The notes under the pieces are model-generated. The model made no database searches, was not told the origin of the DNA, and worked only from the letters and a program-made list of their open reading frames with translations. DNA of 15,294 nt from Clostridiales bacterium (GTDB lineage Bacteria > Bacillota_A > Clostridia > Christensenellales > Christensenellaceae), in contig QANA01000072.1 in the NCBI GenBank assembly GCA_003149735.1, positions 13,062-28,355 on the forward strand, given 5' to 3'. The position numbers and the translations under genes are program-made. Shown piece after piece: positions 1 through 6,334 of this stretch. Each line of letters begins with the position of its first letter. The first letter of the stretch is position 1.

Positions 1-950
1 ATCATGATATCCAATGCGCCCAAGCCCATGGATGCAGACATCACAAACTGATCATCCGACGTACGTAATTTCTTTTCGCCCAGTACCAGCTGGCAAAGAT
101 CGATAATTTCCTTTTCGTCGAGCTTCCCTTCCTGGCTCAATTTGGAGAGCGGATTTACATGTGTTCTCAGCTGAGTCCAATAGTCGGCTGCAACATGATC
201 TGCACTGAGCACTACCTCTTCGCACACTTCGCCGGAATGCATGGTAACCAAGCCGCATCCGGGCGTCAACCAGGATTTATCAATAATGGGCGTGCGGGAG
301 GTGGTTTCTCCGACAATCAGCTGGGATTTCAGCGCAGCTGCTTTGGAATCCGTGGTGGGGATAATTTTCACACCAAGGCTGTCGCCATATTCTTCTGCAA
401 TCTCTTCCGCTTTTTTAATATCCAAATCGCTCAGATACATCGTCTTGATCTGGGGCAGTGCTTCATGAATTGCAGATACCATGGTACGGCCGATTACACC
501 TGCGCCTACCAGAGTTGCCGTCTCGGCATTAGAGGGTGCGGTATATTTCGCCATCACACCGCCGACTGCAGAAGTACGCATCGCCGTAATCAGAGTGCCA
601 TCCAAAATGCAGAAAGGAAGCACCGTCTCCGGGTCGCTCAGAATGGAGATATCAATACCATAGGGGATGCCGGGAATCGTCGCATTCTTCTTGGCTTCTG
701 CCGCCCATTTAACGCCGGCAATATTTACATCGCCGCCGATATAGCACGGCATGGAGTTGAAGAAGGACTGCCAGTTAGCCTTATCAGGAATACTGGTATT
801 CGTCTTGGGGGGGTTTTTAATGAAGCCTTTGCCCAACATGGCATAAGTCTTCTCCGTAACCTCCATAATCTGTTTCATATCCAGCAATCCGGCTTTGACG
901 ACATCTTCCTGCTTGAGGAAGAGAATTTCAGGGTTAGTTGTATGCAGCAT
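1..950 (-). CDS. Ornithine cyclodeaminase / mu-crystallin family NAD(P)-dependent enzyme, C-terminus cut by window edge
   Basis: About 316 codons are open from an ATG at 950 to the left edge, so only roughly the last 10-25 residues of a typical 330-340 residue family member are missing. A good RBS (GGAGGA, minus strand about 957-963) precedes the start. A Rossmann glycine motif GAGVIG lies at residues 149-154, preceded by the family block RTSAVGG (125-131). K81 (in GVKW) and R125 align with the substrate carboxylate-binding Lys and Arg of the family. The region where ornithine cyclodeaminase carries its catalytic Asp (a G-D-x-x-G-K type motif) instead reads HSGEVCEE (238-245), so true ornithine cyclodeaminase activity is doubtful. 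Alanine dehydrogenase, imine reductase or another amino-acid oxidoreductase are alternatives. It is the third gene of an operon with an amino-acid ABC transporter, so it probably acts on the imported amino acid or a derivative. The family is certain, the substrate is not. Confidence 0.88.
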   Translation of the reverse strand, partial: MLHTTNPEILFLKQEDVVKAGLLDMKQIMEVTEKTYAMLGKGFIKNPPKTNTSIPDKANWQSFFNSMPCYIGGDVNIAGVKWAAEAKKNATIPGIPYGIDISILSDPETVLPFCILDGTLITAMRTSAVGGVMAKYTAPSNAETATLVGAGVIGRTMVSAIHEALPQIKTMYLSDLDIKKAEEIAEEYGDSLGVKIIPTTDSKAAALKSQLIVGETTSRTPIIDKSWLTPGCGLVTMHSGEVCEEVVLSADHVAADYWTQLRTHVNPLSKLSQEGKLDEKEIIDLCQLVLGEKKLRTSDDQFVMSASMGLGALDIM

Positions 951-956
951 AATAGA

Positions 957-963
957 ATCCTCC
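957..963 (-). promoter_or_regulatory. RBS of the OCD-family gene
   Basis: The minus strand reads GGAGGA seven or so bases before the ATG at 950. It fixes this start and shows the gene is translated independently, although it lies only about 63 bases after the ATPase gene in the same transcript. Confidence 0.7.
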
Positions 964-1013
964 AAAATATTTTAAATATGATATATCTCTTGATCACCGC
1001 CATAGGCAGCGAA

Positions 1014-1760
1014 TTAAATGACATTGATGACTTTTGATAAAAACTCCTGTGTGCGCGGATTCTGCGGATGTTCGAAAATATCCGCGGGAGTTCCTTCTTC
1101 GGCAATGACTCCTTCATCCATGAACATCACACGCGTGGCCACTTTCTGAGCAAAACCCATCTCATGAGTGACAACCACCATGGTAATTCCTTCTTTAGCC
1201 AGGTCAGAAATTACCTGCAGCACTTCTCCTACCATTTCTGGGTCAAGCGCTGAAGTAGGCTCATCGAAAAGCAGGACATCCGGTTCCATCGCCAAAGCTC
1301 TCACAATGGCAATTCTTTGCTTCTGCCCGCCTGAAAGTTGGGAAGGATAAGCTTGCGCCTTATCTGCCAGGCCAACACGCGCCAACAGCGCCATGGCTTT
1401 CTCTTCGGCTTCTTCCTGTGGAATATGTTTTACTTTATCCATGGAAATCGTGATATTCCGCAATATATTCAGGTTATTAAAAAGGTTGAACTGCTGAAAT
1501 ACCATTCCGACTTTCTGCCGATGCGGATTGACGTTGAATCCTTTTGCCGTAATATCCGTTCCCTCAAAAATGATTTGCCCGGAAGTGGGCTGTTCCAACA
1601 GATTCAGGCATCGGATAAATGTGGACTTACCGCTGCCAGAAGGCCCGATAATTGCCACAACATCCCCCTTATAGAAAGTTTCGTTGATTCCTTTCAAGAC
1701 TTTTAAGTCTCCAAAATCCTTACAGAGGTTTTTCACCTCAAACATGACTTCATTTTTCAC
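1014..1760 (-). CDS. Polar amino-acid ABC transporter ATP-binding protein (GlnQ/ArtP-like)
   Basis: ATPase of a polar amino-acid uptake ABC transporter; it hydrolyses ATP on the cytoplasmic face of the adjacent permease. All motifs are intact in 248 residues: Walker A GPSGSGKS (39-46), Q-loop VFQQFNLF (87-94), signature LSGGQKQR (142-149), Walker [13 protein letters not shown] (162-173) and switch His199. The length is normal for the GlnQ/HisP group. The start is a GTG at 1758-1760, chosen because GAGGAG lies about 10 bases upstream. The in-frame ATG at 1745 has no RBS. The gene overlaps the end of the permease by 11 bases, indicating translational coupling. Substrate specificity cannot be read from the ATPase; the ARG-box-like site upstream of the operon and the OCD-family gene downstream suggest arginine, ornithine or a related amino acid. 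Confidence 0.93.
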   Translation of the reverse strand: MKNEVMFEVKNLCKDFGDLKVLKGINETFYKGDVVAIIGPSGSGKSTFIRCLNLLEQPTSGQIIFEGTDITAKGFNVNPHRQKVGMVFQQFNLFNNLNILRNITISMDKVKHIPQEEAEEKAMALLARVGLADKAQAYPSQLSGGQKQRIAIVRALAMEPDVLLFDEPTSALDPEMVGEVLQVISDLAKEGITMVVVTHEMGFAQKVATRVMFMDEGVIAEEGTPADIFEHPQNPRTQEFLSKVINVI

Positions 1761-2430
1761 TTTTTTTCATTCTCCTCTCGAAGATATTCAGCCCCTTGCC
1801 CAGAAGAATGTTTAAGGCCAGATAGATCAAAGCCGAAATATAGTAACAGGGAAGCGGGTTATAAGTGGCCGTTACCACGATGCCGTTGTTATACATCAAA
1901 TCTGCAATTCCCAGGTACTGCACGATGGAAGTTTCTTTCACCATGGTTACAAATTCGTTGCCTATTGCCGGCAGAATATTTTTTACTGCCTGCGGCAGAA
2001 TAATGTAGCGCATTGCCTGCCCGGAGGTCATGCCACAGGAGCGCGCAGCTTCTGTTTGCCCGATATCCACCGCCTGAATGCCCGCCCGGATAATTTCTGC
2101 AATATAGGCTGCAGAGTTGATGGAAAGTGCAATCATGCAGGGAATCGCCCGCTGCATATCCACCCCGAAGAGTGTGCCCGACGGATACGGAATAAAATCC
2201 ATCTGATAGTAGACAATGTATAATTGCACCAGCATCGGTGTACCGCGAATCACGGTGATATATAATTTGCTGAACCATTGGAATGGTTTGAAGTTGGATA
2301 AACGCATCAGCGCAATCAGGCAGCCCAATACCGCACCGCATAAAACCGTAAACAGCGCTACGACAATCGTTGTACGCGTTCCTCTCAAAAAATATTGATA
2401 ATATTGCGCCAGAATTTCAAAAAAGCCCAT
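1750..2430 (-). CDS. Polar amino-acid ABC transporter permease (HisM/GlnP family)
   Basis: Inner-membrane channel subunit of a polar amino-acid importer, probably working as a homodimer because only one permease gene is present. I start it at the ATG at 2428-2430 (226 residues): the minus strand has AAGGAAAG just upstream, while the in-frame ATG at 2478 lies only about 3 bases beyond the -10 element and has no RBS. The protein has hydrophobic segments around residues 18-42, 55-76, 95-118 and 190-212. The conserved EAA loop that contacts the ATPase is at 128-146 (EAARSCGM...LPQA), followed by [11 protein letters not shown] and the KETSI block (165-169), both typical of the HisMQ/GlnP family. 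It is first in the operon permease-ATPase-OCD. No periplasmic or lipoprotein substrate-binding gene is seen nearby, so it must be downstream of the left edge or elsewhere. Confidence 0.92.
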   Translation of the reverse strand: MGFFEILAQYYQYFLRGTRTTIVVALFTVLCGAVLGCLIALMRLSNFKPFQWFSKLYITVIRGTPMLVQLYIVYYQMDFIPYPSGTLFGVDMQRAIPCMIALSINSAAYIAEIIRAGIQAVDIGQTEAARSCGMTSGQAMRYIILPQAVKNILPAIGNEFVTMVKETSIVQYLGIADLMYNNGIVVTATYNPLPCYYISALIYLALNILLGKGLNIFERRMKKSEK

Positions 2431-2480
2431 TTCATCTTTCCTTATCTTTATAAATAATTCATGTTTTTCTCGATGCATAC

Positions 2481-2498
2481 ATTGTATTTTTATTCATC
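2481..2498 (-). promoter_or_regulatory. ARG-box-like operator (ArgR/AhrC) over the -10 element
   Basis: Read on the minus strand, the 18 bases GATGAATAAAAATACAAT match 16 of 18 positions of the Bacillus-type ARG box as I recall it (CATGAATAAAAATKCAAK). The site covers most of the spacer and all of the -10 of the transporter promoter, exactly where an arginine-responsive repressor would block transcription. AT-rich sequence can mimic this box, so ArgR binding is an inference, but location and match agree with an amino-acid uptake operon. Confidence 0.55.
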
Positions 2499-2509
2499 GA
2501 ATTTGTCAA
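2481..2509 (-). promoter_or_regulatory. Sigma-A promoter of the ABC transporter/OCD operon
   Basis: The minus strand carries TTGACA (2504-2509), a 17-base spacer, and TACAAT (2481-2486). The -35 is perfect and the -10 has one mismatch. Transcription would begin near 2474 and give a leader of about 45 bases before the permease ATG at 2430. Confidence 0.85.
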
Positions 2510-2582
2510 TACTTTTTTTGAAAAAATATTCACATTGTTTGAAACTTTTTTCGCACTTCCTTTATTTATAGGGGGTTTTAGT

Positions 2583-2630
2583 CTGTTTCATTTTGCATAT
2601 ATTCAATTTTTATGCACAAATGAAAACAGT
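2583..2630. repeat. Long imperfect inverted repeat upstream of transporter operon
   Basis: Left arm CTGTTTCATTTTGCATA (2583-2599) and right arm TATGCACAAATGAAAACAG (2611-2629) are near-perfect reverse complements, differing by small indels, around an AT-rich centre of about 11 bases. It sits between the ileS terminator and the transporter promoter, where no transcript needs a terminator. A protein-binding dyad or a DNA-level operator is more likely than an RNA hairpin. Confidence 0.5.
2601..2618 (-). promoter_or_regulatory. Possible second, weaker ARG-box-like site
   Basis: The minus strand reads TGTGCATAAAAATTGAAT, matching 14 of 18 positions of the same recalled consensus. Its centre is 120 bases upstream of the promoter-proximal box. 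ArgR-family hexamers commonly use more than one box, sometimes with looping. It also lies at the centre of a long imperfect dyad (2583-2630), so it could belong to another regulator instead. Confidence 0.3.
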
Positions 2631-2634
2631 AAAA

Positions 2635-2670
2635 GCGCTGTATACCCCCCCAAAAGGCCATATACAGCGC
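2635..2670 (-). terminator. Rho-independent terminator of ileS
   Basis: Arms GCGCTGTATA (2635-2644) and TATACAGCGC (2661-2670) form a perfect 10-bp stem around a 16-base loop. On the minus strand the hairpin is followed by TTTTACTGTTTT, and it begins 27 bases after the ileS stop codon. The U tract is interrupted, so the terminator may be of moderate strength. The plus-strand reading has no T run and no gene to end. Confidence 0.75.
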
Positions 2671-2696
2671 CAACCTTATTTACTTTGCTTGCCGAT

Positions 2697-5600
2697 TCAG
2701 ATTTTTTCTACACCGAAAGATGCTTTCCGGCCGTTGATATCCCACTGTTTGACATAACCGGCCAGGCTTCCCACCACAATGCGGTCAGCCAGCGTATCTG
2801 CCGCAATCTGTTCCTGATTGCCCGAAACAATCTGCTCCACTTCGCTGCCTTCCGCCACATAGATGCAGATATGATCCACCACTTCAAAACCGGCTTCTTT
2901 ACGCATTGCCTGTACTTTGCTGACAATCTCGCGGACGTTGCCTTCCTCTTCCAGTTCCGGAGTGATATTCGTATCAATGATGACGGCGAGATCGCCTTCC
3001 ACTTCTACTGCATATCCCTCTTTCTGGATAGGCTCAATCAACAGATCCCCTTCGTTCAGCTCAATCATCTGGCCATTGACTTCAAAGCTGTAAGGTTTTC
3101 CGCTTCTGATCACGTTCACCACTTCACTGCCATTGGCTTCTGCCAGATATTTGCGGATTGCCCTCAGGTTTTTGCCGTATTTCGGGCCCAGTGTACGCAG
3201 CTGCGGCTTGACAATATAATTGATATATTCATCAGCTGCCGCACCAAAGTGCACTTCCTTGACATTCAGTTCTCCCTTGACAACCTGCGCATACATTTCG
3301 GGAATTTCTTCAATTCCGCCCACGTACATGGCCGCAATCGGCTGACGGTTCTTAATGTTAGCCGCATTACGGCAAGCGCGCCCCAAGGCTACCATACGCA
3401 GCACCGCATTCATATTCTTTTCCAATTCCGCATCGATGCGTGCCTCTTCCACCTGAGGATAATTGCACAAGTGCACGCTTTCGGGAGCGCCCGCATCTAC
3501 GCTGCGCACCAGATTCTGATAGATGCTTTCTGCAATAAAAGGCGTAAAGGGTGCCATCAGCCGGCAGAATGTTTCAAGGACGGTATAAAGCGTCATATAA
3601 GCATCAATCTTATCCTGCGTCATTTCAGAACCCCAATAGCGTTCGCGGCAGCGGCGCACATACCAATTGGAAAGTTCATCCACAAATGCAGAAAGTTCCT
3701 TAGCCGCTTCCGTGATCAGATACTGATCCAGATATCCGCGCACCGATTTCACCGTAGAATTCAGGCGGGAAAGAATCCAGCGATCCATTACGCCCAGATT
3801 CTCGGAAAGTTTATATTGGGTAGGATCAAATTGATCGATTTCTGCATAGAGAATGTAGAACGCATAGGTATTCCACAGCGTGCCCATAAAGCGGCGCTGC
3901 GCTTCGGAAACTGCATCGGCATAGAAACGATTGGGCAGCCAGGGTGCAGAATTCGTATAGAAATACCATCTCACTGCATCGGCTCCCTGTTTATCCAGCA
4001 CTTCCCACGGGTTCACTACGTTACCCAGATGCTTACTCATCTTCTTGCCTTCTTTATCCTGCACGTGCCCCAGCACAATGCAGTTCTCAAAAGGTGCCCG
4101 ATCAAAAAGCAGCGCACCGATTGCCGAAAGCGTATAGAACCATCCTCTGGTCTGGTCTACCGCTTCGCTGATGAAATTAGCCGGGAAATGCTGTTCAAAC
4201 ATTTCTTTGTTTTCAAAGGGGTAATGCCACTGTGCAAACGGCATGGAACCGGAGTCAAACCAACAGTCAATGACTTCCTTCTCCCGCTTCATCTTCTTGC
4301 CGCATACCGGGCAGGTCAATTCAACCGCATCGATAAAAGGCTTATGCAATTCGATATCCTCGGGCACGTTTTCTCCCATTTCCCGGAGTTCTGCCCGGCT
4401 GCCTACCACATGGATATGCCCGCATTCACAGGTCCAAACAGGCAATGGTGTGCCCCAATAGCGTTCACGGGAAATACCCCAGTCGATTACATTATCCAGG
4501 AAGTTGCCCATACGGCCTTCGCGAATATTATCGGGCAACCAGTTGATGGCATTATTGTTGCGCATCAATTCATCATGCAACGCGGTCATTTTTACAAACC
4601 AGGTGCTGCGCGCATAGTAGATCAACGGTGTATCACAGCGCCAGCAGTGAGGATAGCTGTGTGTAAAAACAGGTGCATCAAACAGCTTTCCTTCTTTTTC
4701 CAGTTCTGCCAGAATCAGCGGATCCGCCTTTTTCACAAAAGTGCCATCCCAGGGAGTCCCTCCGCACATTTCGCCTTTGGTATCCACCAATTGCACAAAA
4801 GGCAAACCGTTTTCCCTGCAGACACGGGCGTCATCCTCGCCAAAGGCAGGCGCGTTATGTACAATGCCCGTTCCGTCTGTGGTCGTGACATAATCATCCG
4901 CAATGATATAGAATGCATCCTTGCCGCCGCAAGCTGCAGCAGTGCAGGCAAACAAAGGCTCGTAATGCATGCCTACCAGATCTTTTCCTTTATATTTTTG
5001 CTGGATAACGATTTCTTCACCCAATAACTTTTCTGCCAGCGCCTCAGCCAGAATATAGGAAACATCGCCCTTCTTGACTTTCACATACTCAACATCACCG
5101 TTTACGCACAGGCAGACGTTGCTGGGCAGAGTCCAGGGCGTGGTCGTCCAAGCCAGGAAATAGGTATCCGGCTGATCGGTGCTCTTAAAGCGAACAGTCG
5201 CAGATTTTTCCGTGATATCCTTATATCCCTGCGCCACTTCATGGGAAGAAAGCGCCGTTCCGCAGCGCGGGCAATAGGGCACTACCTTATGCCCTTTGTA
5301 AAGCAGACCTTTTTTATGGATCTCTTTCAGTGCCCACCATTCCGATTCAATATAATCATTATCATAGGTGATATAGGGGTGCTCCATATCCGCCCAGTAG
5401 CCAACACGTTCGGAAAGGCGCTCCCACTCATTTTTATATTGCCAGACACTCTGTTTGCATTTCTGGATAAAGTCCTCCACGCCATATGCTTCGATCTGTT
5501 CCTTACCATCCAGCCCCAGCTGCTTTTCCACTTCCAGCTCTACGGGCAGACCATGGGTATCCCAGCCCGCTTTACGCAGTACGTTGTAGCCATCCATCGA

Positions 5601-5816
5601 TTTATAGCGAGGGAAGAGGTCTTTAATGCAGCGAGTCAGAACATGGCCGATATGCGGTTTGCCATTGGCTGTGGGTGGCCCGTCATAAAACGTATAATCT
5701 GGTTTCCCTTCGCCCTGTTTTTGAGCTTTTTTAAAAATGTTCTCTTTTTGCCAGAACTCCAGAACCTGTTCTTCTCTCTTGACAAAGTTCAGGTCGGTCG
5801 AGACTTTCTGATACAT
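2697..5816 (-). CDS. ileS: Isoleucyl-tRNA synthetase, type-2-like (1039 residues)
   Basis: Class Ia aminoacyl-tRNA synthetase that charges tRNA-Ile with isoleucine and edits misactivated valine, in the cytoplasm. The HIGH signature lies in KPHIGHVL (53-60) and the KMSKS loop reads KMSKH (592-596). The CP1 editing domain shows TTTPWTLPSN (224-233) and GTGIVHNAPAFGEDD (315-329), with the conserved Asp328. Cysteine pairs at 182/185, 391/394, 463/465 and 502/505 are candidate zinc ligands. The 1039-residue length, the N-terminal wording GPPTANGKPHIGH and the absence of a C-terminal cysteine zinc ribbon fit the eukaryote-like type 2 enzyme common in Clostridia rather than the roughly 920-residue type 1. 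The start ATG at 5814-5816 has AAGGAG upstream (5826-5831). It is a single-gene unit controlled by the T-box leader at 5854-6090. Type 2 enzymes generally tolerate mupirocin, which is a family-level inference here. Confidence 0.97.
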   Translation of the reverse strand: MYQKVSTDLNFVKREEQVLEFWQKENIFKKAQKQGEGKPDYTFYDGPPTANGKPHIGHVLTRCIKDLFPRYKSMDGYNVLRKAGWDTHGLPVELEVEKQLGLDGKEQIEAYGVEDFIQKCKQSVWQYKNEWERLSERVGYWADMEHPYITYDNDYIESEWWALKEIHKKGLLYKGHKVVPYCPRCGTALSSHEVAQGYKDITEKSATVRFKSTDQPDTYFLAWTTTPWTLPSNVCLCVNGDVEYVKVKKGDVSYILAEALAEKLLGEEIVIQQKYKGKDLVGMHYEPLFACTAAACGGKDAFYIIADDYVTTTDGTGIVHNAPAFGEDDARVCRENGLPFVQLVDTKGEMCGGTPWDGTFVKKADPLILAELEKEGKLFDAPVFTHSYPHCWRCDTPLIYYARSTWFVKMTALHDELMRNNNAINWLPDNIREGRMGNFLDNVIDWGISRERYWGTPLPVWTCECGHIHVVGSRAELREMGENVPEDIELHKPFIDAVELTCPVCGKKMKREKEVIDCWFDSGSMPFAQWHYPFENKEMFEQHFPANFISEAVDQTRGWFYTLSAIGALLFDRAPFENCIVLGHVQDKEGKKMSKHLGNVVNPWEVLDKQGADAVRWYFYTNSAPWLPNRFYADAVSEAQRRFMGTLWNTYAFYILYAEIDQFDPTQYKLSENLGVMDRWILSRLNSTVKSVRGYLDQYLITEAAKELSAFVDELSNWYVRRCRERYWGSEMTQDKIDAYMTLYTVLETFCRLMAPFTPFIAESIYQNLVRSVDAGAPESVHLCNYPQVEEARIDAELEKNMNAVLRMVALGRACRNAANIKNRQPIAAMYVGGIEEIPEMYAQVVKGELNVKEVHFGAAADEYINYIVKPQLRTLGPKYGKNLRAIRKYLAEANGSEVVNVIRSGKPYSFEVNGQMIELNEGDLLIEPIQKEGYAVEVEGDLAVIIDTNITPELEEEGNVREIVSKVQAMRKEAGFEVVDHICIYVAEGSEVEQIVSGNQEQIAADTLADRIVVGSLAGYVKQWDINGRKASFGVEKI

Positions 5817-5853
5817 CTCTACGCACTCCTTTGTTTCATAATTGTTAATTCAT

Positions 5854-5885
5854 AAAAAAAATCCTTCCGCCATAGGGCGAAAAGA
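5854..5885 (-). terminator. T-box leader attenuator (intrinsic terminator)
   Basis: On the minus strand TCTTTTCGCC pairs with GGCGGAAGGA (5862-5885, about 10 bp including G-U pairs, 4-base loop) and is followed by seven or more T (5854-5860). The 5' arm directly follows the T-box sequence, so terminator and antiterminator compete. This is the switch element of the ileS leader. Confidence 0.88.
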
Positions 5886-6090
5886 CCGCGTTACCACCTA
5901 ATTTTTCCTTTTTCCACTTCGCCGGAAAAAGGACTCTTTTGCGCTTAACGGGCGCCGCACGGCTTTCGCTGCCGGAAAAACAATTGTTCTCCCCGAAAAG
6001 TGATCTCTTTCGTTTGGCTTTCCGCCGGGCTCGCACCTTCCCCCAGCTCTCTTCGGGCGCTTCAAACGCAGAATTGGCTTTTCCTCACAT
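5854..6090 (-). ncRNA. T-box riboswitch leader of ileS (Ile specifier AUC)
   Basis: Tandem parts of a T-box leader are visible on the minus strand. The Stem I base pairs GAAAAG (6078-6083) with CTTTTC (5995-6000). An AGAGAG run and GGTGCGA occur in the distal part, as in classical Stem I. The specifier is ATC followed by A at 6001-6004, an isoleucine codon that matches the downstream gene. A perfect 9-bp Stem III (5924-5932 with 5907-5915) precedes the T-box sequence AGGTGGTAACGCGG (5886-5899). Its UGGU should pair with the ACCA end of uncharged tRNA-Ile. Uncharged tRNA-Ile is expected to stabilise the antiterminator and allow ileS transcription; charged tRNA leaves the terminator at 5862-5885. 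The Stem II region is not resolved by eye. The outer limits are approximate. Confidence 0.93.
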
Positions 6091-6117
6091 TTTTCCATAT
6101 AATCATTATCGTCTTTC

Positions 6118-6146
6118 ATTATATTGAATACCACTGTATTTGTCAA
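6118..6146 (-). promoter_or_regulatory. Perfect sigma-A promoter of the ileS T-box transcript
   Basis: The minus strand has TTGACA (6141-6146), a 17-base spacer (6124-6140) and TATAAT (6118-6123): both hexamers and the spacing are exact consensus. Transcription should begin near 6111, leaving about 20 bases before Stem I of the T-box. A maximal promoter fits a gene whose output is set afterwards by attenuation. Confidence 0.92.
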
Positions 6147-6267
6147 AGGTTTTTCTCTTTATCCGGCTTTTTTCCCATAATCAAAACGTTTTTTCAAATA
6201 TTACCATTTTTTCCTTATTGTGTTTGCGAAATTAAGATTTTTTTCATATTTTTTAGTTCTCCAACTG

Positions 6268-6296
6268 TTTTGTCTTTGTCAAAAAAATGCTATAAT
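6268..6296 (+). promoter_or_regulatory. Extended -10 promoter of the deacetylase gene
   Basis: TATAAT (6291-6296) is preceded by TGC, forming an extended -10. The -35 is weak: TTTTGT at 17-base spacing or TTGTCT at 15. Transcription would begin near 6303, about 32 bases before the ATG. The interval 6147-6267 between this and the divergent ileS promoter is AT-rich and I see no gene in it. Confidence 0.7.
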
Positions 6297-6334
6297 TGTC
6301 AAAGTGATTACCGTGTTAAATTGAGGATATTGAC

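Noticed and set aside
807..813. Run of seven G in the OCD-family gene, suspected frameshift
   Set aside because: Translating codon by codon through it keeps the frame (KPPN... region) and the motifs before and after are in one frame.
159..1037. 292-codon open frame on the plus strand
   Set aside because: It is antisense to the OCD-family gene, whose family motifs are clear.
2428..2478. Longer start (ATG at 2478) for the permease
   Set aside because: It begins only about 3 bases beyond the -10 element, upstream of or at the expected transcription start, and has no RBS; the ATG at 2430 has one.
2535..5027. Very long (830-codon) open frame on the plus strand
   Set aside because: It lies opposite ileS, has no RBS or recognisable domain, and its composition (many His, Phe, Ile) is what antisense reading of a well-biased gene gives.
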